Assembly (NCBI GenBank): GCA_016464825.1
Contig: JAEKNQ010000019.1
Coordinates: forward strand, 1 to 64,000
Direction of reading: 5' to 3'
DNA from: Candidatus Dormiibacter inghamiae
GTDB taxonomy: Bacteria; Chloroflexota; Dormibacteria; Dormibacterales; Dormibacteraceae
Length of the DNA: 64,000 bases
A program made the translations under genes and the position numbers. Positions 32,428 to 41,180 of the stretch are shown in pieces; positions within the stretch are counted from its first letter, which is position 1; each line of letters begins with the position of its first letter. The notes beneath the pieces are model-generated. The model worked only from the letters and a program-made list of their open reading frames with translations, was not told the DNA's origin and searched no databases.

Positions 32428-33169
32428 CGGCTCGCCGCACCCGTGCCGCGTACTTCTCACCGAGATAAGCCTCGATGACACGCTCGTCGCGCAGCACCTC
32501 CTCGGGAGTGCCGGCCGCCAGCGGCTGGCCGAAGTTGAGCACCACGACGCGCTGACAGAGGCCGACCACCACCTTCATGACGTGCTCGATTAGAACTATC
32601 GTCACGCCGCTGCGGTGGACGGTCCTCACCATGTCGAGGGCCTCCTCCACCTCGACGGCATTGAGCCCGGCCATCACCTCATCCAGCAGAAGCAGTCGCG
32701 GCTTGGTGGCCAGCGCCCGGGCCACCTCCAGCCGCTTCCGATCGGGGATGGTCAGGCTGCCCACCGCATGGCCGCTCTTGGCGGCCATGCCCACCAGCTC
32801 CAGCACCTCCTCCGCGGCTTGGAACGCCAGGCGAGGCTGAAGGTTGCTCGCGCCGAACAGCGCGCCCACCGCAGCGTTCTCGCGCACCGTCATGGAGAGA
32901 AATGGCTTGACCACCTGGAACGTCCGGCCGATGCCGAGGCGAGCGATCCTGTGCGGTGGCAGGCCGGAGATGCGCTGCCCGGCGAAGTGGATCGACCCTC
33001 CGTCCAGCGGAAAGACACCGCTGATGCAGTTGAGCAGCGTGGTCTTACCCGCGCCGTTGGGTCCTATCAGGCCCAGTATCTCGTCCTGCTCCACTTGGAA
33101 GCCGACATCAGTCAGGGCGTTGACGCCGCCGAAGCGCTTGTCGACATGCACCAGGGAGAGGAGAGCCAT
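32420..33169 (-). CDS. livG: Branched-chain amino-acid type ABC transporter ATPase LivG
   Basis: First ATPase of the Liv importer, 249 residues starting MALLSLVHVDKRFGG at 33169. Walker A is GPNGAGKTTLLNC and Walker B is LLLLDEVMAGLN. The usual LSGGQ signature is replaced by LTIPDRKRLEVARAL, a variant found in some LivG-like proteins. The conserved Glu after Walker B is in DEVMAG. It lies 11 bases after livM and overlaps livF, so the cluster is one operon. Confidence 0.92.
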   Translation of the reverse strand: MALLSLVHVDKRFGGVNALTDVGFQVEQDEILGLIGPNGAGKTTLLNCISGVFPLDGGSIHFAGQRISGLPPHRIARLGIGRTFQVVKPFLSMTVRENAAVGALFGASNLQPRLAFQAAEEVLELVGMAAKSGHAVGSLTIPDRKRLEVARALATKPRLLLLDEVMAGLNAVEVEEALDMVRTVHRSGVTIVLIEHVMKVVVGLCQRVVVLNFGQPLAAGTPEEVLRDERVIEAYLGEKYAARVRRAGG

Positions 33170-33179
33170 GCCAGGTCCG

Positions 33180-34238
33180 CTAGACGGAAGTTTCCCGCAG
33201 CGTCCGGCGCAGATAGCCCAGCGAGAGCCGCGAGGAGCCGCCAAAGAAGTCGACCAACCCACGGGGCACGAAGATCACTGTTACCGCCAGCAGTAGGCCG
33301 AGACCGATCTGCGCGTAGACAGCCACAGTGCCCTGACCGGCAAGAGCCTGGAGCAGCAGCTCGAGCAGGATGGCGCCCAGCACAGGTCCGAAGAGCGTTC
33401 CGGCGCCACCGACCACAGCCATGAGGATCATCTGAATGTTGAAGTCGAGCGAGAAGCCGAGCTCCTGGTTGATGAAGCTGTTCCAGACGGCGAAGACAGC
33501 GCCGGCCAAGCCGGTCAAGCCGGCGGCCAGGGCAAAGGCAGCCACCTTGTACAGCGTCGTGTTCACGCCCAGCACCGCCGCTGCGTCCTCGTTCTCGCGG
33601 ATGGCGATCAGCCCGTAGCCGAAGCGGCTGCGGAGGACCAAGTAGACCGAGCCGACGGCGATGGCGGCGACGGCCACCATGAGATAGAGGAAGAGCAGGT
33701 CGCCTCGGCGCACGATGGGGGGGAAGAGGCCGTTGGCCCCGCCCAGGTACTCGACGTTCTTCACCACCTCGCCCACCGCCACAGCCGTGCCCAGCGTGGC
33801 GATGGAAAAGTAGTGGCTGCGCAGGCGGAGGAGCGGTAGGCCGACCAGGACGGCGAAGGCGATGGGAACTATCGGGGCCAGCGCGATGCCGGCGAGCATG
33901 GGGAGGTGGAGCTTGTGAGGGTCGACGAGCACCGCGCAGGCATAGGCGCCGAGGCCGAAGAAGGCGACATTGCCGAACGCTCCATAGCCGGTCAGGCCGC
34001 CCACCAGGTTCCAGGCTGTCGCCATCACCACGAACATGGCGATGGTGGTGAGAATCCTGATCTGCGATTTGTCGACGAGTACCGGCAGGCCCAGCGAGTC
34101 AGCTTGATCGGTGGTGGAGAGCGGGGCGATCAGCACGAGGAGGACCGCCACCGCAAAAACAGCCAGCAGGACGCGGCGGAGTCGGCGGCCGCCGGCGTCA
34201 GGTCTGGTCGAGAAGGAGCCGCCGGGGCTGCCGGGCAT
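33180..34238 (-). CDS. livM: Liv-type ABC permease LivM
   Basis: A 352-residue membrane subunit with about eight to ten helices. The EAA-like loop facing the ATPase is RENEDAAAVLGVN. The start overlaps the livH stop by one base. A charged N-terminus (RPDAGGRRLRR) precedes the first helix. Forms the channel with LivH. Confidence 0.92.
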   Translation of the reverse strand: MPGSPGGSFSTRPDAGGRRLRRVLLAVFAVAVLLVLIAPLSTTDQADSLGLPVLVDKSQIRILTTIAMFVVMATAWNLVGGLTGYGAFGNVAFFGLGAYACAVLVDPHKLHLPMLAGIALAPIVPIAFAVLVGLPLLRLRSHYFSIATLGTAVAVGEVVKNVEYLGGANGLFPPIVRRGDLLFLYLMVAVAAIAVGSVYLVLRSRFGYGLIAIRENEDAAAVLGVNTTLYKVAAFALAAGLTGLAGAVFAVWNSFINQELGFSLDFNIQMILMAVVGGAGTLFGPVLGAILLELLLQALAGQGTVAVYAQIGLGLLLAVTVIFVPRGLVDFFGGSSRLSLGYLRRTLRETSV

Positions 34239-35110
34239 CAGACAGGTCTGCCCATGAGACCGCGCGGTCGCACCGCCAGAACCACCACCAGGATGGCGAA
34301 GGCGATGGCGTTGGCCCAGCCAGCGCCCAGGCCTGGGACCATCGTCTGGGCAAGCGTCTCGACCACTCCGAAGAGCAGTCCGCCGACTACTGTGGCGCTG
34401 ACTCGCCCCAGGCCACCCAGGATCACCACCACGAAGGCCTGCAGGGTGTACGGCTCACCGGCGCTGGGCGTGATGGCCTGAGCCGTGCTGATCAGTCCCC
34501 CGGCCACACCGGCGCAGGCGGCGCCGATTCCGAAGGTCAGCGCATAGACGTGGCGGAGGTTGACGCCGACCAGCTGGGCGGCGTCGCGGTCGGCGCCCAC
34601 CGCCTGGATGGCGCCGCCAACCCGGCTGCGCGCCAAGAACAATGCCACAGCGCCCGCCAGGAGCAGGGCGACGGCAAGTCCTGCCACGCGGATGTAGGGC
34701 AACTGCACGCCGCCCAGCGAGAGCCCGCTGCCCGAGTAGCTCGGTGTGACCGACCGGAAGTCGGACTTGAAGAGCAGCAGCAGGACGTTGATGATCACCA
34801 GGTTCACCCCGAAGGTGAGCAGCAGCGTGAAGAAGATGGGGGCTCTGATCACGCGGTTGATGAGCAGTCGCTGGAGGACGTAGCCGATCCCGAAGAGCGC
34901 CGCCGCAACAATGGGGATCGACAGGAACGGGTCGATTTTGAAGGCGCTGAACAGCAGCCAGGTCAAGTAGGCGCCGATGATCACGAGTCCGCCATGGGCC
35001 AGGTTGACGATGTTGAGAACGCCCCAGACGAGACTGAAGCCGATGCCTACCGCTACGTAGACCCCTCCGATCAGCAGGCCCAGCACCAACTGCTGAACTA
35101 ACAGCGTCAC
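34238..35110 (-). CDS. livH: Liv-type ABC permease LivH
   Basis: A 290-residue membrane subunit, eight helices, starting at GTG 35110 (TLLVQQLVLGLLIGGVYVAV). The coupling loop is GADRDAAQLVGVN, and the C-terminal helix ends AVRPRGLMGRPV, typical of LivH. It is the first of the four transport genes, after a 116-base gap from the PcaC-like gene. Pairs with LivM. Confidence 0.93.
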   Translation of the reverse strand: MTLLVQQLVLGLLIGGVYVAVGIGFSLVWGVLNIVNLAHGGLVIIGAYLTWLLFSAFKIDPFLSIPIVAAALFGIGYVLQRLLINRVIRAPIFFTLLLTFGVNLVIINVLLLLFKSDFRSVTPSYSGSGLSLGGVQLPYIRVAGLAVALLLAGAVALFLARSRVGGAIQAVGADRDAAQLVGVNLRHVYALTFGIGAACAGVAGGLISTAQAITPSAGEPYTLQAFVVVILGGLGRVSATVVGGLLFGVVETLAQTMVPGLGAGWANAIAFAILVVVLAVRPRGLMGRPV

Positions 35111-35226
35111 GCCGTCAGTCCGAAGTGCGCGGAGGCGGCAGGAAGGTGCGGTGGCCTACTAGTGCACCGCGGCCGAATTAGCTTTCGGCCTCGCGTCCAA
35201 GTGGAATCTCAGATGCTTCACGGTAC

Positions 35227-35637
35227 TCACCTGGTTTGATCCTCTGGAGGATCGGGCAATACGCCGGCTGCCGTCAGCGCCTCGTGCGCTGCAAGGAATG
35301 CTTGGCGGCCTGCCGGCGTACCGCAGTAGACAGTAGCGTGCACCAGGATCTCTTTGATCTCGTCAGCCGTCACGCCGCTTGTCAACGCTGCCTTCACGTA
35401 GATTCCCAGTTCTTGAGCCCGACCGAGCGCCGCAAGTATTCCGAGGTTCAGGATGCTGCGAGTCTTGCGATCAAGTCCCGGGCGGCTCCAAGCGTATCCC
35501 CACGCCCATTCCGTCACGATGCGCTGGAAGGCCATCATGAACTCGTCCGTGTCCGCAAGGTTGGCATTGACGTACTCGACGCCGAGGACCTCTCGTCGCA
35601 CTTGCAGGCCTCGGTCGAAAAGGTCGTTCTCAGTCAT
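35227..35637 (-). CDS. Carboxymuconolactone decarboxylase family protein (PcaC-like)
   Basis: A 136-residue AhpD-fold protein. The sequence opens with FDRGLQVRREVLG and has the core RKTRSILNLGILAALGRAQEL and VKAALTSGVTADEIKEILVH, matching gamma-carboxymuconolactone decarboxylase of the protocatechuate pathway. It lacks the CxxC of peroxidase-type members. GGAGG precedes the ATG by six bases. It lies between the Liv binding protein and permease genes, which suggests that the transporter brings in an aromatic acid or its breakdown product. Confidence 0.85.
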   Translation of the reverse strand: MTENDLFDRGLQVRREVLGVEYVNANLADTDEFMMAFQRIVTEWAWGYAWSRPGLDRKTRSILNLGILAALGRAQELGIYVKAALTSGVTADEIKEILVHATVYCGTPAGRQAFLAAHEALTAAGVLPDPPEDQTR

Positions 35638-35704
35638 CGTTGGCCTCCATGTCGCTCACTCCTGCCTTCCCACCTAAAGCGCGAGTTATTTACGACGCGC
35701 TGCA

Positions 35705-36949
35705 CTAGCGCGAGCTCCAGGTGGGTGTCGGGTACTGCGGCTTGGCGTCCGCCACGTCCGGCGGGAAAACAGTGTGATGCTTGCCGTCGGTCTGGATCTG
35801 CTCCACCACCATGGGCTTGTAGGTGTTGATGCCGCGGCTGTCGAACTTGATCCGGCCGAAGAACGTAATGACGTCCAGCGAGGCGAGCGCATCGCGAACC
35901 TTGTCGGGCTTCAGGCTGCCCGCGTTCTCGATCGCCTTCTGCAGGGCCAGGCAGGCGGCGGTGGACTCGGCGACATGGTAGTCAGGATCGTCGCTGGTCG
36001 CGTACTTCTTCTTGTAGGCGGCCACGTAGTCGGGCACCGATAGATAGAAGGAAGGCTTGTACTTCACCTGGGGCGTCCACTGCGAGCCACCGTAAACGTA
36101 ATGCGAGTCAGTGCCCAGGGAGTTGACAAAGTCGGGCGTCGAGGGACCTACCGAGTAGGCGTAGAGCTTGGCGTCGAGGCGCAGGTCCTTGGCAGCTTTG
36201 TTGATCGCCACGGCCTCCGCCAAGTGACCTGAGTTCAGGAGCATCTCCGGGTTCTTGGCTTTGGCGTTGGCGACCAGGCCCGAGAGGTTGGTGGAGCCGT
36301 TCGGGTATCTGTCGGTGTAGACGACATTGAAGCCCTTGGCGGTAGCGTATTCCTGGGCGGCCTTGGCCACCTCGAGCGAAAAGCTGTCGTCAGCGCTCAG
36401 CATCGCCATAGTGCTCGGCTTGGGGTTCAGCGTCGCCGCCATGTCGATCACGCCTTGGAGGTACTTGTTGGCGGGGGAGAGAACGCCAAAGGTGTACCTG
36501 TAGCCGTTGTTGAAGATGGCCTGCGCGGCGCCGTTTGCCTCCACCATGGGGATGCCGTTCTTCTCAGCCACCACCGCATCGCTGGCAGTCGTCGCCGAGC
36601 CGTAGGGACCGAGCAGGAGCTGAGCCTTGTCCTGCGTGATCAGCTTGGTAGTCAGCTGGGCTGAGATGTCAGGCTTGCTTTGGTCGTCCTCGTACTTGAG
36701 CACCACCTTGTGCTTGGTGCCGTTCGCGTTGACGCCGCCCTGGGCGTTGATCCAGTCGAGCCAGAGGTCGTACCCCTGTTTCGCCAGCCCACCCTCCTTG
36801 GCCTGGACGCCCGTGATTGACATCGGCACGCCGATGACCAGGTCCTGGCCGGTCTGAGAGCCGCCCGATGAGCCGGCGGATCCCCCGCAGGCCGCGACCG
36901 TCAGAGCGAACAGGGAGACAAGCGCGGAGAGGACAGATCTGGCTCGCAT
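35705..36949 (-). CDS. Liv-type solute-binding lipoprotein
   Basis: A 414-residue extracytoplasmic receptor. The lipobox LTVAAC places the lipidated Cys at residue 21, followed by a Gly/Ser linker and the type I periplasmic-binding fold (LVIGVPMSITGVQAKEGG; LLLGPYGSATTASDAVV). The ligand is not readable; the type I receptors of this family bind amino acids, amides or aromatic acids. It heads the run receptor-pcaC-livHMGF on the reverse strand. Confidence 0.92.
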   Translation of the reverse strand: MRARSVLSALVSLFALTVAACGGSAGSSGGSQTGQDLVIGVPMSITGVQAKEGGLAKQGYDLWLDWINAQGGVNANGTKHKVVLKYEDDQSKPDISAQLTTKLITQDKAQLLLGPYGSATTASDAVVAEKNGIPMVEANGAAQAIFNNGYRYTFGVLSPANKYLQGVIDMAATLNPKPSTMAMLSADDSFSLEVAKAAQEYATAKGFNVVYTDRYPNGSTNLSGLVANAKAKNPEMLLNSGHLAEAVAINKAAKDLRLDAKLYAYSVGPSTPDFVNSLGTDSHYVYGGSQWTPQVKYKPSFYLSVPDYVAAYKKKYATSDDPDYHVAESTAACLALQKAIENAGSLKPDKVRDALASLDVITFFGRIKFDSRGINTYKPMVVEQIQTDGKHHTVFPPDVADAKPQYPTPTWSSR

Positions 36950-37022
36950 GCACGCTAGCCTAGCGCCTGCCGCTCAGGTGTGGGCCGGGAAGCCCTTTGG
37001 AATTCCGGAAGGGCGGCGCCGG

Positions 37023-37028
37023 TAGAAT
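37023..37028 (+). promoter_or_regulatory. Possible -10 box upstream of typA
   Basis: TAGAAT at 37023-37028 lies 84 bases before the typA ATG. A TTGGAA at 36997 could be the -35, although its 20-base spacing is long. The leader would be about 75 bases. Confidence 0.35.
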
Positions 37029-37111
37029 TACTCAAGCTGCCCGACAGCGGCGAGGTCTTGAGGCATTTCAGCGTGCCCTCCAAACGATCGCTGCGCCCAG
37101 CTAACTGAACC

Positions 37112-38944
37112 ATGCCGAAGCTTCGCCACGACATCAGAAACGTAGCCATCATCGCGCACGTCGACCACGGGAAGACGACGCTCGTCGACGCGCTGCTGAA
37201 GCAGAGCCACACCTTCCGGGAAAACCAGGAGATGGGCAGCCTCATCATGGACTCCAACTCGCTCGAGCGCGAGAAGGGCATCACCATCCTGGCCAAGAAC
37301 GCAGCCATCCGCCATCAAGGCGTGACCATCAACATCATCGACACGCCTGGCCACTCCGACTTTGGTGGCGAGGTCGAGCGCGTGCTCAACATGGCTGATG
37401 GCTGCCTGCTGCTGGTTGACGCGGCAGAAGGGCCTATGCCGCAGACCCGCTTCGTACTGCAGAAGGCGTTCGAGGTCGGCCTCCGGATCATCGTCGTGAT
37501 CAACAAGCTGGACCGTCCGAATTCAGACGCCAAGCGCGCGTTGGAGCAGGTTCACGATCTCTTCCTGGAGCTGGCCGAGCAGGCCGATCAGCTGGACGCT
37601 CCGGTCATCTACGCGATCGCCAAGCAGGGCCGCTCGGGTCCCACGCCCGAGGCGCTGGAGGACTCGCTCGAGCCTCTCTTCCAGGCGATCAGGGATCACG
37701 TGCCCGCCCCGGTCGCGGAGGAGGGTGGTTTTCAGATGCTGGTCGCCAACCGCGCCTACGACGACTACACAGGCACGCTGGCCATCGGTCGGATCTTCCG
37801 CGGCTCAGTGGGCGCCGGCGACGAGGTGTCGGTCCTGACCGGGTCCGGCGAACCGCGCCGCGCCAAGGTCGGCCAGGTCCTGCTCCACCGCGGCCTGGGC
37901 CGCGAATCGGTGGAGCGGGCCGACGCCGGCGACATCGCGCTGCTCACAGGCCTGGCCGACGTCACCATCGGCGACACGCTGGCGGATCCCGAGAGCCCCG
38001 ATCCGCTGCCACGGATTCAGATCGAGGAGCCGACAGTTCGGATGACTTTCGGCGTGAACAGGTCGCCTGTCGCCGGTAGGGAGGGTAAGTTCAGCACCTC
38101 GCGCCAGCTGCGCGCCCGGCTCTACCGGGAGCTCGAGCTGAATCTGGGGCTGCGGGTGGAGGACACTGACGCGGCCGAGCAGTTCCAGGTCAGCGGGCGG
38201 GGTGAGCTGCACCTGGCGGTCCTGATCGAGAGCATGCGGCGGGAGGGGTACGAGTTCGAGGTCTCCCGTCCCCAAGCCATCTTGAAGCACGTCGATGGCC
38301 AGGCGTTGGAGCCTGTCGAGCGCCTTACTGTCGACCTGCGGGAGGAGTACCTGGGGGCAGTCACCGAGGCGCTTGGCCGCCGGCGCGCCCAGATGCTCGA
38401 GATCAATTACGACAGCTCGGGCGGCGTCCGAGCCGACTTCATGATCCCGACCAGGGGTCTGATCGGCTTTCGCAACGCGTTTCTGACGTTCACCGCGGGC
38501 ACTGGCATCATGGGCTCGATAGGCATGGGCTTTCGGCCCTACGCGGGTGACTTCTCAGATCAGCGCAACGGTGCGCTAACCGCATCCTCCGCGGGCGCAA
38601 CTCTCACCTACGGTCTCGCCGCCGCTCAGGAGCGTGGCACGACCTTCATCGAGCCTGGCACGGCTGTTTACGAGGGGATGATCGTCGGGTTGCAGAAGCG
38701 GCCGGGCGATATGGCCGTGAACGTCTGCCGAGAGAAGAAGCAGTCCAATATCCGATCCTCCACTGCTGACATCGCCGTCCGCCTGACTCCCGCTCACAAA
38801 CTCAGCCTCGAACAGTCGCTCGACTTTCTCAACGACGACGAGCTGCTCGAGGTCACCCCACTCAACCTGCGACTGCGCAAGCGCTACCTGACTGAGGTCG
38901 ACCAGGCCCGAGCAAGGCGCCGGGCGGAGGCCGCCACCGGCTAG
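37112..38944 (+). CDS. typA: Ribosome-associated GTPase TypA/BipA
   Basis: A 610-residue translational GTPase that helps 50S assembly and stress or cold adaptation. The G motifs are [10 protein letters not shown] (P-loop, residues about 13-22), the [11 protein letters not shown] switch and NKLDRP. The middle carries an EF-Tu-like domain 2, and the C-terminal half has the EF-G-like domain with [12 protein letters not shown] and the BipA-specific end ([16 protein letters not shown]). Full length and intact. It stands alone with a small gap to the VOC protein that follows. Confidence 0.97.
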   Translation: MPKLRHDIRNVAIIAHVDHGKTTLVDALLKQSHTFRENQEMGSLIMDSNSLEREKGITILAKNAAIRHQGVTINIIDTPGHSDFGGEVERVLNMADGCLLLVDAAEGPMPQTRFVLQKAFEVGLRIIVVINKLDRPNSDAKRALEQVHDLFLELAEQADQLDAPVIYAIAKQGRSGPTPEALEDSLEPLFQAIRDHVPAPVAEEGGFQMLVANRAYDDYTGTLAIGRIFRGSVGAGDEVSVLTGSGEPRRAKVGQVLLHRGLGRESVERADAGDIALLTGLADVTIGDTLADPESPDPLPRIQIEEPTVRMTFGVNRSPVAGREGKFSTSRQLRARLYRELELNLGLRVEDTDAAEQFQVSGRGELHLAVLIESMRREGYEFEVSRPQAILKHVDGQALEPVERLTVDLREEYLGAVTEALGRRRAQMLEINYDSSGGVRADFMIPTRGLIGFRNAFLTFTAGTGIMGSIGMGFRPYAGDFSDQRNGALTASSAGATLTYGLAAAQERGTTFIEPGTAVYEGMIVGLQKRPGDMAVNVCREKKQSNIRSSTADIAVRLTPAHKLSLEQSLDFLNDDELLEVTPLNLRLRKRYLTEVDQARARRRAEAATG

Positions 38945-39006
38945 GTTGCGGGAGTGGCGAGCCGACCCTCCCACTACGCCCAACCCGCTCGGGGTAGCCT
39001 CTCGCC

Positions 39007-39402
39007 ATGGTCGACCGCGCCTTTCCCGTCATCTTCGCTAGCCAAGTCAGCACTTCAGCCGGGTTCTACGAGGGCCTCGGGTTTCAACGGCACTTCCAGC
39101 TGCCTCCGGACGGGGAACCCGGCTACGTCGGGCTGCGGCGAGGGACCTTCGAGGTGGCCGTCGTGTCGAATGACTGGCCCCAACAGCAATACGGCGCCAG
39201 GCCGGGCACTGATGTGCGGTTCGAGATGTTCGTCTACGTCGAGGACGTCGACAGCCTCGTGGATACGCTGCGCGGCAGAGGGACCGCTGTGCTTCGCGAG
39301 CCCGAGGACATGCCGTGGGGCGAACGCGTTGCCTACGTCACCGATCCCGACGGCAATCCGGTCGGTCTGGCTCGAGCAGACGGAGCAGCGACTGGAACCT
39401 GA
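39007..39402 (+). CDS. VOC/glyoxalase superfamily protein
   Basis: A 131-residue single-module vicinal-oxygen-chelate protein. SQVSTSAGFYEGLGFQRHF is the first beta-alpha-beta unit, and VTDPDGNPVGLAR is the typical ending. The expected N-terminal His ligand is replaced by Ser/Gln, so it may bind a drug or ligand rather than act as a metalloenzyme. Downstream of typA and convergent with the 39464 gene. Confidence 0.8.
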   Translation: MVDRAFPVIFASQVSTSAGFYEGLGFQRHFQLPPDGEPGYVGLRRGTFEVAVVSNDWPQQQYGARPGTDVRFEMFVYVEDVDSLVDTLRGRGTAVLREPEDMPWGERVAYVTDPDGNPVGLARADGAATGT

Positions 39403-39463
39403 TCACGGCGCGTGTCGGAAGCGCCGTTAGCAACGGGTCGCTACGCGCCCGGGCGACGGCCGA

Positions 39464-40069
39464 CTAGAGACTCTTGTCCTCCAGCTCCCAGGCATGATCC
39501 AGGACGTGCCAGGCGAGTCGTCTGACCGCGTAACGAGGCGGCCAGGCGCCGGTCGCACCCCGGGTTCCCAGCGCACCCAGCACTGCCGCGCGCTGCTCGG
39601 TCCAGGGAGTGCCCGGCGGCAGCTTGACGCCGATCGTGCGGGCATAGCTCCGTTCGGACTCCATGACGTGCTCGACCATCGCGGCCTTGTCTCGACCGCC
39701 TCCGCGCGGGCCCTTGCGCAGCTGTTCGGAGGCTTTGTGCGTGGCTTCATCGAACGCAGTCCAGCAGTGTTGCAGGAGTTGCCCCAGCCGCTTCGACTCG
39801 GCGGCCGGGAGTGGCTGGTCGTCGTCCGGGGCCGGCGCGCCGGGCGCCCCAAAATCAGTGGTCGCGGAGCCCGGCACCCTGCTCACTACCTCCAGCCTGC
39901 CAGCTGCAAAGTCTCCACCGACTACGCGGGCGTACCTGTCGGCGTAAGCGACAAGCGCCTCCAGGGCGGCGTCCTCGCCCTTCCCGCGTCGGCACCAGCC
40001 CGGCCAGTCGAGAGCTGAGGCGAACACCCAGGTCTTGCCCAACTCGAGATAAACGCGTGTGTTCGGCAT
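39464..40069 (-). CDS. Hypothetical protein with HicB-like and DinB-like parts
   Basis: A 201-residue protein of no assigned function. The ATG at 40069 (MPNTRVYLELGKTWVFASAL) is preferred over the longer frame. The N-terminal part looks like a short antitoxin-like beta unit (ALEALVAYADRYARVV). The C-terminal part, with MVEHVMESERSYARTIG and a terminal RRLAWHVLDHAWELED, resembles a DinB/YfiT-type metal-binding four-helix bundle. Which of its His residues bind metal is not certain. It overlaps nothing and is 37 bases from the hydrolase at 40107. Confidence 0.6.
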   Translation of the reverse strand: MPNTRVYLELGKTWVFASALDWPGWCRRGKGEDAALEALVAYADRYARVVGGDFAAGRLEVVSRVPGSATTDFGAPGAPAPDDDQPLPAAESKRLGQLLQHCWTAFDEATHKASEQLRKGPRGGGRDKAAMVEHVMESERSYARTIGVKLPPGTPWTEQRAAVLGALGTRGATGAWPPRYAVRRLAWHVLDHAWELEDKSL

Positions 40070-40106
40070 CCGCTGATGATGCACATTCTCGTCCGGCGAA
40101 GGGAGC

Positions 40107-41150
40107 TCAGACGCCCAGCGCCTTCCTGATGAAGGCTTCCTGGGCTGCCACCGCGTTGCCGAGATCTGCGCCTGCGAAGTCGTGGTCAGCACCCGGGAAC
40201 CACATGACTTCCGCCTGGACCCCCTTCTCTTTCAGCGCGGCGAGGGTCGCCTCTGTCCACTCGCGCGGAATGGTGTGGTCGGCGGTGCCCTGGATGATCA
40301 GAACCGGCGGCTGGCCGGCCTGGAAGTAGTTGCGGGGCGTGATGTGGTCATAGCCTGCCGGGTTGCTCTCGGGCGTACCGAGCGCGCCCAGCGATTCCGG
40401 CCGGGTAAGCCACCACTTGTGGGCGTTGTCGCGCATGTCGCTGCTTACAGGCCCATGCAAAACCACAGCTTTGATGCGGGGATCGACGACCATCGCTATC
40501 TGGCTCTCGCCGCCGCCGTTGCTGTGTCCCACGAAGGCGATCTTGGTGGTGTCCGCCTGCGGCAGCGAGGGAAGCGAGCCAACCAGGTCCAGCGCCGCCA
40601 CAGTTTGTCCGAGCAGCGCCGGCAGCTCAGGCGGAGCCGGACCCGAGCCGAGATAACCCGGCCAGCTGGGGGCGACGGCCACGAAGCCATGCTGAGCCAT
40701 CGGCTCGCCGAAGATGAGTGAATCCTGGCCTTCGCCGTAACGCTCCGGCGGGATGAAGCCGTGATTGACGACCACCACGGGGAAGGGTCCTGGGCCCTCT
40801 GGCAGGGAGATGAGACCTGTCATCGTCTGGCCGCCGCTGGGCCAGCTCATACGCTTGGTGTGGACTCCCGGCAGGCAGAGGCTGTAGCCACGGCAGCTGA
40901 CCTCTTCGCCAATGCTGAGAGTCCCACCCTCATGCTTCTGCGCCCGCAGCGTTTCGATGTAGTACGGGGGCAGCGGTGGAGTCGGAATCGGGGTCGCTGC
41001 AGGCGTTGGACTGGCAGTGGACCGGGTGGCAGGGGTAGGTCCGGCGGTCGGGGTTGAACCACGAGCTTGTGGCGAAGCGTTGCTGCAACCTGGCAGGAGC
41101 AGCAGCAGGACCGCTGTTAGAAGGGCTGAGCGCCACCCCATGCCAGGCAC
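40107..41150 (-). CDS. Alpha/beta hydrolase lipoprotein (dienelactone-hydrolase/S9-like)
   Basis: A 347-residue extracytoplasmic hydrolase. The signal peptide ends in the lipobox LLPGC (Cys22), followed by a long Ser/Thr/Pro-rich linker. The nucleophile is in VGHSNGGGES, the catalytic Asp in QGTADHTIP and the His in GADHDFAGAD, all in the expected order. It resembles chlorophyllase/dienelactone-type esterases and prolyl-oligopeptidase-like enzymes. Substrate unknown. Confidence 0.8.
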   Translation of the reverse strand: MPGMGWRSALLTAVLLLLLPGCSNASPQARGSTPTAGPTPATRSTASPTPAATPIPTPPLPPYYIETLRAQKHEGGTLSIGEEVSCRGYSLCLPGVHTKRMSWPSGGQTMTGLISLPEGPGPFPVVVVNHGFIPPERYGEGQDSLIFGEPMAQHGFVAVAPSWPGYLGSGPAPPELPALLGQTVAALDLVGSLPSLPQADTTKIAFVGHSNGGGESQIAMVVDPRIKAVVLHGPVSSDMRDNAHKWWLTRPESLGALGTPESNPAGYDHITPRNYFQAGQPPVLIIQGTADHTIPREWTEATLAALKEKGVQAEVMWFPGADHDFAGADLGNAVAAQEAFIRKALGV

Positions 41151-41180
41151 CCTACCGAGTAAGTGCGCGAGGCCGAGGTG

